This document shows, in pieces, positions 33,533-43,985 of a stretch of DNA of 64,000 nt. Within the stretch, counting starts at the first letter, position 1; the number at the start of each line of letters is the position of its first letter. The DNA is from Rhodocollybia butyracea (lineage: Eukaryota > Basidiomycota > Agaricomycetes > Agaricales > Omphalotaceae). Location: contig JADNRY010000186.1 in assembly GCA_015501585.1 (NCBI GenBank), positions 62,001-126,000 of the forward strand, given 5' to 3'. The position numbers were made by a program, and so were the translations under genes. The notes under the pieces are model-generated. The model did not search any database and was not told where the DNA came from. It saw only the letters and a program-made list of their open reading frames with translations.

Positions 33533-33842
33533 ATAAGAAATGTGTCCATGCCAAAGGCGGAACTTCGATGGCGATTCCGTTTTCGCACTTGGGGAGCTGG
33601 TTGTTGAGCTCGAACGTCTCTCGAACAAACTTGGTTGTTTCCTGTATGTATAAATCTTGTAAGTGACACAATACGAAGAAGGTGTTTCTGGAAAATAACA
33701 AACTGTGATTCTTTGAAAGCAGTTTGGGTACTAGAGCCATTTGACGGGACTTGTACGTGAAGATTATACATCCTGTACGTCCTGGTGAAGGTTTTTGGCC
33801 ATGGGAGCGTTTAGTCTTTGACTTCGTGGTGTCCTTGGGCAT
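33533..33842 (-). pseudogene. SUMO-like family copy I, 5' fragment
   Basis: Exon 1 (MPKDTTKSKTKRSHGQK .. IIFTYKSRQMAL, then VPKLLSKNH, damaged by an insertion) plus the start of exon 2 (ETTKFVRETFELNN, CENGIAIEVPPLAWTHFL), which lacks the residues between FELNN and LPKCENG. Family similarity stops at about 33533. It starts 147 bases beyond the ALG5 stop, in the same ALG5-then-family order as the duplicates. Confidence 0.85.
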
Positions 33843-33988
33843 GGCAGTTTGCTGACAAAAGGAAGGATAGAAGGAAGGGAGGAAAGAGAGCGGCATCTGT
33901 TCGTTTTCTCAATCTGTACATGCCCATGCCAATGCAGATTCCAATAAAGATACATTCAAACAGGTATAAAAAACTACTCTCCTATACT

Positions 33989-35320
33989 CTACTCTACTTT
34001 AACCTTCCTCCCCTTCCCAACGCCCCACCTCCCCAACATCATATTCCCCCTAATCACCCCCAAATCCCTCAACATCCCCAAACTCGCCTTCACCACATTC
34101 AGCTTGCTCCCGCCGACCTCGTGCCACTCAACATCCACCTCCCGCACAGGAATGTCCTGCGCCTTCGCAAGGAGCAGGAGCTCGACGTCGAACATCCACG
34201 ATGGGAGGTGTTGGTGCGGGAAGAGTTTCCGCGCGGCGCGGCGGGAGAATAGTTTGAACCCGCATTGTGTGTCGCGGATGTGTCCGACACCGACGAGGAG
34301 GAGGAGCGTGTGGAGCGAGCGCATGAGCATGTTGCGGATGAAGGAACGCTGGGAGATAGGGATATCGGTGAGGCCGAGTGTTTCTAGATGAGATTGTAGA
34401 TGAGATTGAACGAACCTTGACTACTGCTTCACTTTTGACCATATGAGCTCTACTTCCAACGACTACACCTTCGCCGCCCTCGTCTCCACCCGTGATCTCT
34501 TCCATAGCATCCCACAAAGGCTCGAGGTCTTCAAACCGTGTAGCCCCATCCGCATCGACCATCAACAGCTGTCTGCCACCGCTGTACAGCATCCCATGCC
34601 GCACGACAGCGCCTTTCCCCTGGTTTTGCGCCATACTGATAATTTTGATGTCAATTTGTGGGTAGGTGGATTGTGCGAGCGAGAGGGAGAGTTCAGGAGT
34701 TTTGTCGGTCGAGCCGTCGTCGATGATAAGGAGCTCGTATGTCCGAGGACGAGATTTCGATTCTTCCTTTGAATTAGTTTTGGTCCACTTTCCCTTCTTC
34801 GGCGAGTTCCTCCGCTGGTCGTTCACGCTTTCTAGATGCGCGATAGTTTGTTCCAGCATAATGGGTAACCGCTCGACTTCATTATATGCTGGGATTATCA
34901 CGCTTAGATCGACCGTTGCCGCGTCGTCTAGCTGAGTTAACGGTAGGGGTTTTGTAGGTGATTTCGCTGACCGATAGAATGTTTCTGAGGAGCGGGTTAT
35001 GATGGGTGCGGGAGACCAGATGAGTAGGAGGAGGTATAACTAGAAAAGAATGGTTAGCGTCAATTATATTCAAGGGTTGAGAACAGAAGAAGTTCAGAAG
35101 TTCATAGAACCAGACCCAGCAGTTATCGTCAGCACTTCGACGCGCAACATCTAAAAGATGGGCTCGAAGCTCGAAGAACAAGGATGATGAAACGGTTGTT
35201 TCATCTTTTACTTTTACATAAAAAGAAAAAATATCTACTCTGAACACTTACTAAACCAAACCCACTAGCAACTACAACCAAACCTCCATAAAAAAGCGTC
35301 GGGGTATCAATGGTGTCCAT
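33989..35320 (-). CDS. ALG5: Dolichyl-phosphate beta-glucosyltransferase (350 aa)
   Basis: Exons 35320-35252, 35039-34416 and 34348-33989 (introns 212 and 67 bp) total 351 codons. It transfers glucose from UDP-glucose to dolichyl phosphate on the cytosolic face of the ER, making the donor for the last steps of N-glycan precursor assembly. Exon 1 plus the start of exon 2 form an N-terminal membrane anchor (LVVVASGFGL, LYLLLLIW). The GT2 catalytic domain follows: LSVIIPAYNEVERLP, ELLIIDDGSTDKT, NQGKGAVVRHGML, LLMVDADGATRFEDLEPL (DxD-type motif), GSRAHMVKSEAVVK, IRDTQCGFKLFSR and LPSWMFDVELLLLAKA. Length and motifs are as expected. It is the only intact copy; four partial duplicates lie in the window. 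Confidence 0.94.
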
Positions 35321-37181
35321 AACCGCAAGGGACCGAGAGCAGATATCTTTTTTTGAGCAAAATCACGTCAGCATGCGTTTAAATTCGCCGTAGTGATAAG
35401 AACGAGAAGATTTTGCTAGTCTAGGAATCCTGGCTGAGCAGGACGTGGAGGAGAAAGAGAACGAATGAAATGAGCTGGCACGGGTACCGTGGGAATAACG
35501 GCAACGCGTGATACGTGGAACGCGTTCGTCTTGCAAAACTCATATATTATTTTTGACCTTCATAAGCTTGGTATCGCTGGTCACTAACCTCACCCGGGGA
35601 ACGGAATCTTGTTTTTCCAGTGACCACTGCTGGACGACCTTTAGTATTTATCCCATCTACGAAAACGTCATACTATCAGAGCCTCAACGCCAACTAGTTA
35701 CTATTCCTCTTGCTGGGAGTGCGTGCGTATACTTGCCGACAATTAGCCCCAGTGAAAAGCCCCACCGAGTTGGTCTGGGTTGATCTGGCATATCCGACTA
35801 GGTCCGAGTCTGTCCGGGTACAGCTGGCCAAAATGAAGGGTGGATTTTTTTTTCAATTTATTTCATGTTACACTTCCAAATCTATTAGTGTGAAATTTCT
35901 CTGAGTTCGAGCTTAGGGCTGCTCAGTGTGAGTTCGTGAATCTGCTTTGAGTTTGGCGCTCGTACTTCCAACCTTTCAACTTCATGAAAATATCATCATT
36001 TATGAAGTTATGAACGCCGCCGTCCGGCTTAGCATGTGACATTATAATAAGTTTCGACATTTTGAAAAATTTCTTACATCGTTCTTTCGTTCTCTTCCTG
36101 TCTGCTGTCACTATCTATTTTCAAGATTTGTTCTTCAAAGCTTCAACAACTCCTCAACCCACTTCAGACTAGATAGTAGAGACTTGAGGATGGATTCATT
36201 GGGCTGGGCCATTCCCAAGGTGAGATATCTCAGCCTTTTCTTCAATAATTTATTGAGCTATTATTTTTAGTCTGTCAACCTCGTAGCCGGTATGCCGCAC
36301 TCGACTACTTCTATTAATTCCTCTATGTTCCAAAGGTGGGCTATCTCAACCTTTTGAACTAGTCAACTGAACAATCTTTTCAGCTATTGTGGTTGGCCTT
36401 ATTTCTCACGCCGCTGTATGTTTCTCAGTAATTAGTTTGATGTATACGTAGTTGTATGTATGTACTTTGTATGTAGTTTGTACGTTGTTTTAAGTAGTTG
36501 ATAATCCAATACAATTCACTCAGACCATCCCATACCATCCCAGAGGATCCCAGAGAAACCCAATTGAATAAAAAACCGAATTTTCATTTCTGGTGTCATT
36601 TTCGGTCAGATATGCCCAGACCAGCCCAGACCAGCCCAGACCACAGCATAGGAAACGGCCAAATTCTGGGATTATCTGGGAAGTCGGATAATCCCAGCTC
36701 AACCCAGATATTGCCAGCACATGTCGGCACATGTCAGCTAAGGCCGGTGCGGGTTTTCACTGGGAATTAGCACTGACATGGACAGGTGATTTATGATGTG
36801 ATACATTGCTGGTGCCATTTTTGGTGAGTGATGGGGAATATGATATGGATCCGGCTGGTAGCAGAACCTTGGGTCGTACACACCTCACTGGCGGAGCAAT
36901 ATAACCTGTCTGGAACTTTTCAATCCGGCATCTTCTGCCACAAATCGTCTCTCACGATCTGGAGAGATCCCAATGTTCGAGGCAGGTCGCGAGGTAGGAG
37001 TCCAGCTCGCTCAGAGCCAATGTGCTGTGTGTACACACAATCTTTTGCCGATGGTGGATACTCACGTTGGATCAGTAGGTATTGGACTGTAGAAGTTTTA
37101 GGAAGAAAACCGGAAGGAGAAGGAGAGTTGACGACAAAATAAAATCGAGAGTAGTAAGGTACGTTCTCACTATGAAACCAC
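35321..37181. other. Mostly non-coding; possible first exons of a small gene at 36190-36420
   Basis: Three short exons with clean splice sites read MDSLGWAIPK, SVNLVA and AIVVGLISHAA (36190-36418, plus strand). No continuation was found, so this may be a truncated gene start. The block 36615-36644 is a 10-bp tandem repeat (cccagaccag x3) inside a longer cccaga-rich stretch. Otherwise nothing recognised. Confidence 0.3.
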
Positions 37182-37367
37182 TTAGGCCCCGTTCTGTAAC
37201 TTTGATACGACAGGGTGATTTGACAACAAAATGTGAGATCCGATTTGTCGCAACTGATGCAACTTCGATGTGAGATTAATCCGGCCGCCCAACTTTGATG
37301 TGAGATTAGTACCCGGCGGCCGCCATTGCACCTTTAACAAGCTTCTATCCTTTCTCTCCTCTTCTGT

Positions 37368-38776
37368 ATGGCTCGGTTGCGAAGTGGGAAAGCTTCCAAG
37401 GCTACAGAAAAGGGCCTTGGTAAAAAAGAATAGCAGCTTTTACAGTAATTGCTGCTGTGGCAGTCGTCACAGTTCATTTAGCCGGAAATTCAACCCGCCA
37501 ACCTCTTATGAATGGGTCATTCAAAGGAGAGCATTGGCTGAAAGAGTTGCTTGCAGGTAATTAATAGAGTTTATCTATATATCCTTCATTTTAATATGTA
37601 TATGGTGGTAGGCCGTAATGAACGCTTTCGCCAGATGTTTGGCATGAGAAAGAATGTCTTCTGTGCACTCATCAGTGAGCTTCGCAACATAGGAGGACTT
37701 TCAGATAGTCGTTACGTATCAATTGAAGAGAAGGTGGCCATATTTTTGCATGCCGCTGTCTCTAATGGCAGCAATCGTGAGTTGCAAGAACACTTTATGC
37801 GCGGCACTGCAACAATATCAAAGCAAGTGTCTACTTTGTAATTGAAAGGACTGGTCTCATGCTGTACTAGATACTTCAATGAGGTTCTCAATGCTCTCAT
37901 CGGAAAATTCTATGCCAAATATGTCCGTCTTCCTGAGAACAAAGTTCCCCCGGAGATCAAGAACAACAGCAAATACTTTCCATGCTTTGAGGACTGCCTT
38001 GGTGCAATTGATGGCTCCCACTTTCATGCTCGAGTCTCTGTGGATGACATGAAGAGATTCCGCAATCGAAAGGGGTGGATCTCCCAGAATGTGCTTGTAG
38101 CCTGCCTTTTCTCCCTGGATTTCTGTTATATTCTCAGTGGTTGGGAAGGTAGTGCAGGAGATGGCCGTATCTTTGAAGATGCACATCGGACAACCCTCCA
38201 AATTCCAAATGGGAAATATCTACTTGCTGATGCTGGTTTTCCTTCATGCAATGCATTGCTGGTACCTTACCGGGTGTGCGCTACCATCTGAAGGAGTGGG
38301 AGCAGGCAAGCCTCTGGTAAAATAAACTGGTCTCTCCAATAGCAAATATCATTACTGACATTATCTGAAGGCCTCGCAATCCAAAGGAACTATATAACCT
38401 CCGCCATGCACAGCTTCGAAATGCAATTGAGCATATTTTTGGGATCAAGAAGCGACGCTTCAAGATTCTCAATAGCGCACCTGAATATCCATTTGCAGTT
38501 CAAGCCAAGCTTGTACCAGGACTGGGTGCAGTTCACAACTTTGTTCGGTCATTTGATTCTGACAATAAGGCTTGGAACATTCGAAGCGTTGCTGCTGAAA
38601 GACAGATCCAGCAGGAGATCCAGCAGGAGCAGCTAGATGATTCCGATGAGGATGGGGAACTGGGTAGTACTATATCAGCTGCAGAGCGCCGGAGGGCAAA
38701 GGAGAAACAAGATGGCATTGCTCAGGCAATGTGGGATGACTACATAGTGTATACTTCAAGTACAGCCGGTATCTAA
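37368..38776 (+). pseudogene. Harbinger transposase (DDE), interrupted
   Basis: Starts MARLRSGKASK. Readable exons: QPLMNGSFKGEHWLKELLAG, then GRNERFRQMFGMRKNVFCALI .. ATISKQ, a 42 bp intron (37829-37870) that removes an in-frame TAA, and YFNEVLNALIGKFY .. DCLGAIDGSHFHARV .. NVLVACLFSLDFCYILSGWEGSAGDGRIF .. GKYLLADAGFPSCNALLVPYR. The AIDGSH and LADAGF motifs supply the catalytic aspartates. Then RNAIEHIFGIKKRRFKIL includes the catalytic E, and the protein ends YIVYTSSTAGI. One base appears missing at about 38272 (CCGGGTGTG where PYRGVRYHLK needs four G), and a TAG occurs near 37430. Function when intact: cut-and-paste transposition. Confidence 0.85.
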
Positions 38777-38777
38777 T

Positions 38778-40044
38778 CTACTCAAGCTTCAACTGGTAAA
38801 TAGCATGACGAGTTTCGACATCCTTGACAGAAAGGATGAGATCAGCAAACGCGATATCCTGCTGAGCAATGAGCATCAGCCTTGCTTTATCCTTGGTCAG
38901 AATCTCTTTTTCTTTCTCAAGCAGCGCAACAGCCTGGCCCAAACGTACTGGCTCCGAACTTTGCGATCCACCAAAAACACTTGCCATACCTTCAATGGAC
39001 TTTGACATCTGTTCAATTGCTCCAGATGTGGAAAGTCGGCCAGTGCGGTCCCGACCCGAATGTTTGTTAGAAGAGTTGGGGTCACGCGCAGATGTCTTTC
39101 GCTTCAACGGTGTACCATCATCCCATACCTGAGCTGTTTCAGCAAGAAAATACTATCTAGATATAAACCATACCTTTGACGATGCTGATGACATTGCCAT
39201 TACCTCAATTTCCAAATCTGAGTCTTTGTCTGAGCCCGAGAGGTCTAAATCTGGTACTGTTGCATTTGTACCAGGATGAAATGCATCGTTACCGGTTGCA
39301 AGCGCTCCATTGAGCAAAAGGTCGATGTCTTCATACAACGGAAATGTTGCATCACGATACTTTGCTTTCTCTGGGTGTGCCTACATGAATTTAATATTAG
39401 AGAAGAACAAATTGTTGAAAAACAACTAACATACCAAGAGATACGTGTCCCACTGCTCATCAGTAGCACGAACGCATTGTTTGTCTGAGTCCCAGCCCCA
39501 GCCCGAGATGTCTGCAAGCTCCTTGAATGCTTGATAATCTTTCTTCAGCTGTAAAAACATTGTATTAGTTAAATAGTGATCTTGTAGCATGAAAAAAACA
39601 ACGTACCTTTGCCCAATGATCTCTGACACTCCTAGTGGTCTTCTTGGAACCACCACTTTCGACCTCGCTTCCTTCAAGAGCCTTAACCACCACATTTAGT
39701 GCAGGTTCCTTCCATCCTCCATTGTCTGTCGCGTTCCCTTCCTCCTTTTGGTCCAACAGGACGGTGACCATGATTCTATCATCCTCTGTAGAGAAAATAG
39801 CACGAGGCTTCTTTTCTGGTTTCTCCAAGGCCGGTTCAGGTCCAGGATCTTTGGCTTTATTGGTTTTCTTTCTGGGTTTTGCCGTGGTGCTTTTGCGACT
39901 CGGTTTTCAAGTGTTGGCTGTACCGGTGGTTTTCGAGGTTTTCTTCTTCACAGAGATCGGAGATTTAGGATCAAAATTCTCCTTAGTAGGGTCATTGTTG
40001 TTAGGACCTGGATCGTCCTCAGTAGCAGGAGATGGTGTAGCCAT
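38778..40044 (-). pseudogene. Harbinger partner protein with Myb/SANT-like DNA-binding domain, one nonsense codon
   Basis: From MATPSPATEDDPG at 40044. A TGA at about 39910 (TANT, stop, KPSRKST) interrupts an otherwise good reading. The SANT-like region is FSTEDDRIMVTVLLDQKEEGN..DNGGWKEPALNVVVKAL .. TTRSVRDHWAK, spliced to LKKDYQAFKELADISGWGWD and DEQWDTYLL, then AHPEKAKYRDATFPLYEDIDLLL. The last exon carries a coiled-coil-like EKEKEILTKDKARLMLIAQQD segment. In this superfamily the partner binds the element ends and helps the transposase reach the nucleus. Confidence 0.82.
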
Positions 40045-40256
40045 AGAAGAGGGAACAGAACAGCAAGAAACAACGGTGAGATCACGCCTGTCACACCTGT
40101 CACATCTCTCATGCGCGATTTATCATTTACGGAACACGAAATCTACGAGATAACACACAAATATTTGACATTTCTACATCTCAACCGATCTCACAGATTT
40201 TAGCAGGGAAATCACTCTCACAGGCTGTCGCATCACAGTAACAGAACGGGGCCTTA

Positions 40257-41044
40257 TGAGACTACCAGTTCATTATCAGGTATAGACGTAGCCGCAGTCT
40301 CCTATGCATCGATACATAGGTGAAGGGCACTTAGCGTCGCAAATTCATATTGGCACGAAAGCAAAAGGAGAACCTAGTACCTCATCAAACAGTTTCGAAA
40401 GGTAGGTCCACGAAAGAGTAGTAGCCATTGGTAAAATTTTGTGCGTATACTATCAGGCCAGCTCGTAATAATTGTATATTGACTGAACCCCGGGAAAATA
40501 CCTCTATCGTTGTTCTGGACTAGAAACCTGCAACCAACTCCAATATATGCTGAGGGGAAGGAAAAAATTTGAACAGATTAACGAGGTGCTACCTTAAAGT
40601 GAGAAGGGTGAAGAAAACACTTACTCGTGATCCCTCCGTTTCCGTTCAAGCTCACCCTTACGTCGCAACACAGAGTGATACCATTTCTCGCACAAGCTGA
40701 CATGCTATAAGTAATGTTCCACCAAGTATGTGCAGACCACGGTAGATAATAGAAACTGAAGGCTTCACAAGAAATCCATTCATCGTGTTGAATTTCAACA
40801 CTTTGAATTCCTCTCTGAATCGTTTGGCCCATTTGTTACTCCCGACAAGTTTCGTCGCTTAGAAAGTATGAAGGCCAGGTGTGGATAAAGATGAATAGAG
40901 CTTACAATTCCCGATTACAAAAGATTCGGACGGCAAGATACTCAGGTCACGATATGCTCGCGGCTGCTCACACAAGTATTTCTTATCATATAGAGGAAGC
41001 CTAGGTATTAATTGGCGCAAGCTCAGCAAATAAAAGAGAAGAAT
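40257..41044. other. Region 3' of the F-box relic; possible further exons, not resolved
   Basis: On the minus strand LPLYDKKYLCEQPRAYRDLSILPSESFVIG (about 41005-40915) could be a further F-box-gene exon, since F-box proteins of this type continue for some hundred residues. Frames could not be joined reliably. Confidence 0.3.
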
Positions 41045-41700
41045 GAAATGAAAGACCTACGAAGCGGCACATCGCTCACAAACCCTGGCTCGAAAAATCC
41101 AGAATACATTATCACACTCTTTCTGCCGGCAGACCTAGTAGACAGCAAAAGGCACTTGTCCAATGACAATCCCTACACAAGGACCAAAGGTACTCACATA
41201 ACAATAACGCTCACAAAGTAAACGAGCGTACTGAGGTTCATTCAAGTCATCCGGAAGATAAGGAAGACCCTCAACGTTCAGACGTGCGGAACATCAAACG
41301 AACTCGGAGGTTTTGCTCATGAGGATGCAGCGGAGATTCTTGGATGTCCTAGCTAGACGGAGAAGGTCGTCTGGGTCAAGGCGGCAGGATATCTAGGATA
41401 ATAGTACAATATCAGTACAATATAAATACAACACCCTTAAGCTGAGAAAAACTTAGTCTGAGTCTATGACATACATACCTCGTGAATGATATCCAGAGGA
41501 ACATCGTTGGCCAATCGCTGTAGAAACCCTGGTTGGGCTGAAAGACATCTAAATTTCCTCTTCCAAAAAGGGGGTGTTTCGTCGTTTTCTTCAACAATTC
41601 TTTGGGTTCTGGCACGTTTACGAGGAGGCTTCCTATCGTTATCCAGAGGGCCTTTAGAAGCTTCCTGGTTCTTCCCTTCTAGTGTACGTCTCTGGTACGT
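41045..41700 (-). pseudogene. F-box protein gene relic with downstream Cys motif
   Basis: Minus-strand exons: RKPPRKRARTQRIVEENDE .. FLQRLANDVPLDIIHE, a 97 bp or so intron (GTATGT..CTAG), then ISCRLDPDDLLRLARTSKNLRCILMSKTSEFV, TGA (41296-41294), CSARLNVEGLPYLPDDLNEPQYARLL. The F-box is the LANDVPLDIIHE..LRCIL segment; the TGA replaces the tryptophan expected before CSAR. A further GTGAGT..CTACTAG intron joins CERYCY to VCRQKECDNVFWIFRARVCERC, the zinc-type motif common behind the F-box in this mushroom family. The intact family would recruit substrates to SCF ubiquitin ligases; their C-terminal parts are diverse. Confidence 0.65.
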
Positions 41701-41984
41701 TATAGGCTAGATTAGCGCTGCCAAGAGCGCTAACCCCCACCTGGTCCATCTGGTATACCGGAATTCTCGAGAGTGAAGAAAATCGTTCACTCATGGGAAC
41801 CTCCCCGGCCACAACTTCTGTGACCCCAGCCTAGCCCATCAACACGTCCTGCAGCTCCATCGAAAAAAAGAAGAAAAAAGCTGTGCGGCCTGCGCCGAAA
41901 AGTGTCTGTAAAGCTCAATATTATATAGTACTATCAAACGTTCGCCTCCTTCTCCACGTCCCCCTCACCGCGATCCCAAGTAAG

Positions 41985-42255
41985 ATATTCCATGATAGTA
42001 GATGCTATAGGCGTCCGCTTCATTATCTGCCGGGATTACTACGCTCAGATCTACCGTCTCCGGATTGTCTAACCGAGCAAAAGGTAAAGGTTTTATAGGT
42101 GATTTTGCTGGCCGAAACTCGAAGGACAAGGGGGGTTGTTTCATCTTTTAAGAGGTAAACATCTAGTTTAAACACTTAATAAACCAAACCCACTAGAGAC
42201 TACCGCCCGGGCTAAATCTCCATAAAAAAGCGTCTATCAATGGTGTCCACAGTGG
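41985..42255 (-). pseudogene. ALG5 fragment (exon 1 and start of exon 2)
   Basis: Matches two parts of the intact gene. 42100-41985 resembles the start of exon 2 (tgccgggattactacgctcagatc; gtaaaggttttataggtgattttgctggcc). 42252-42190 resembles exon 1 (aaaaaagcgtctatcaatggtgtccac). Indels break the frame. This duplicate lies outside the array, beyond the Harbinger element. Confidence 0.75.
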
Positions 42256-42339
42256 AGTTGACTGTGTGCATCCGCATGGCGCGGGGGCACACATAGCCGG
42301 CACATACAGGGATACAACAAAGTCATACACTTGCTCTGT

Positions 42340-43330
42340 CTATCAACAGGACTATAATCCGGAACGAGAACCCTTACGATAGGAGAGGACTAGCGTTCAG
42401 TATTTATCAGAAGATTTGGCGCCGTATTTTCGGTTCAACGGCATTTGGAGAGGATCTCCTAGCATCAATTCGGCCCTCGGGTGAGTAGAGTCTCCGTTGA
42501 AGCTGAGGGTCGAAAGCTAGAGGTCCCATGGTCTCCGGTGAAACGCCGAAAAAGAAAAGCGAGGATTATCAGAAGTTTATCAAAATACATAACTAACAAA
42601 TAGTGAATGAACCCTAGCCTAACCCAGGTCGATCACCACAGTCTTCTTGAATCCCATTCTCATTCCCAAATCTCTGTACGTCTGCGGGTTCTGTCATATC
42701 ATGATGGCCGGTTGGGCGGCATTTCCATGACAGGTCCACTGGACGGTTGCCTTGTGTGCCTGGGTACGGATGGCGGCGGAGACGGTTTAGCCAATCTTGC
42801 CTCCTGACTCGATCCTTCTGGGTTCTGCCCCTGCTGAGCCTGTAGCTCAGGCTGTCCTGAAAACGGAGTGCATATAGTGAATCAGTTGGTTCAACCACAC
42901 ACCTGACTAGCAGAATTTATGCATACCTAAGGCCAGGAGAGCACTGTTTGGTTCGGGTTGATCCAGAGATTGACTCTGATTCGACTTTGGCTTTGATTCG
43001 TGTCTTTCTGTGGTGTTGTTCCTAACCCGAGTACTCGACAGTTCATCCACCTCGTCAGCTAGCCTCTTATGATGACAGCAGGGGAACACTGAAGAGCCCA
43101 TATGTCAGTTACAAATTATTCGAACCCGAGGTGGAGGGAAAAGAAGGAAGAAAGGAAGGATGCAAGACACTTGAAGTCGGAATGGGTGGCATATACTCAC
43201 GACACCGACTCAGCTCAACAGGATCGCAGACTAAATAAATGGGCACTATTAATAGCCGTGTTGATTAAGACCTTGGATACTCACCGTCGAAGCAGAAGCA
43301 GCCATCGAAGTCGGACATGGTGATTAATAG
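42340..43330. repeat. Segmental duplicate 1 (partner at 46590-47460)
   Basis: Shared blocks in order: gagaggactagcgttc, gaggatctcctag, gtctccggtgaaacg, gattatcagaagtt, and then the whole small gene. The two copies differ by many substitutions and indels, so the duplication is old. Confidence 0.8.
42699..43318 (-). CDS. Small Cys-containing protein, unknown (127 aa)
   Basis: Four exons (43318-43285, 43230-43201, 43088-42927, 42856-42699) total exactly 128 codons with clean splice sites. The N-terminus is Cys-rich: MSDFDGCFCFD, VCDPVELSRC, LFPCCHHKRLADEVDEL. The rest is polar: ERHESKPKSNQSQSLDQPEP, a Gln-rich QAQQGQNPEGSSQ stretch and a Pro-rich end (KPSPPPSVPRHTRQPSSGPVMEM). No signal peptide or membrane segment. 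The family was not recognised. A diverged second copy is at 47036-47449. Confidence 0.68.
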
Positions 43331-43985
43331 TAGGTGGGTGTAATGAGTGTCAGTGACATCTGGCAAGCTTTTATGTATCTTTGGGCTTGTTCCTAGCTCA
43401 CACAATTGATGGAGTCAAGTCACATCGGACTCCTAAGTTCCCCGCTTTATATTCTGGCCATTTCCGAGTCGGGTCTCAATTTCATATACCTTTGAACGCA
43501 TAGACTTTTCAACAGATGTCTCTAGCGGTGTCTATCCCCACCCTACTTGTCCAAACTCTATCTGACCTGATCTGGACGGAAATGGGCAGATATTTACACA
43601 GAAGCCAGCTGATATATGTATAGATATATCGATAGATCAACAGCTTGGTTCCGCGGGGGACCTGCCCGAGATATAGCCATCCGAAGCACTGGAATAGAGA
43701 TGGTGGTTTGGATCCAAATGTTATTATTTTGTCCCAGTACAAGTGCAGAACTTATATACTATAAATATTTGTACAAAATACTAAATAAAGACTCATACTT
43801 AGACGCGTATGAAGCTCGACATTCATTGATTCAATCAGGAGCATCAAAGTAATGGATATTGACCTGGAAGTACAGAGTATCTATTTCAATAAGAACAAAT
43901 GCTCTGCATCCGCTAACATCCGCTAACAGAACTGGGAAGAAGTCAAAGTAAGATATAAATACTATGGCCCCAATGATTAAATATT

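Larger units (their letters stand above)
37185..40253 (+). mobile_element. PIF/Harbinger DNA transposon with TIRs and TTA target duplication
   Basis: Both ends begin GGCCCCGTTCTGT and continue ACTTTGATACGACAG at the left and ACTGTGATGCGACAG at the right, giving about 29 bp imperfect terminal inverted repeats. The 3-bp duplication TTA (37182-37184 and 40254-40256) is characteristic of this superfamily. It contains the two expected genes, transposase and SANT-like protein, converging and separated by one base. Both carry lesions, so the copy is probably not autonomous now. Confidence 0.93.

Noticed and set aside
34443..34772. Plus-strand ORFs opposite ALG5
   Set aside because: Antisense shadows of a well-supported glycosyltransferase.
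36498..36770. Coding potential of the cccagaccag-rich stretch
   Set aside because: The open frames are produced by a low-complexity repeat on both strands.
37700..37900. CRISPR or array-like repeats
   Set aside because: No regularly spaced direct repeats with unique spacers anywhere in the window; the organism is eukaryotic.
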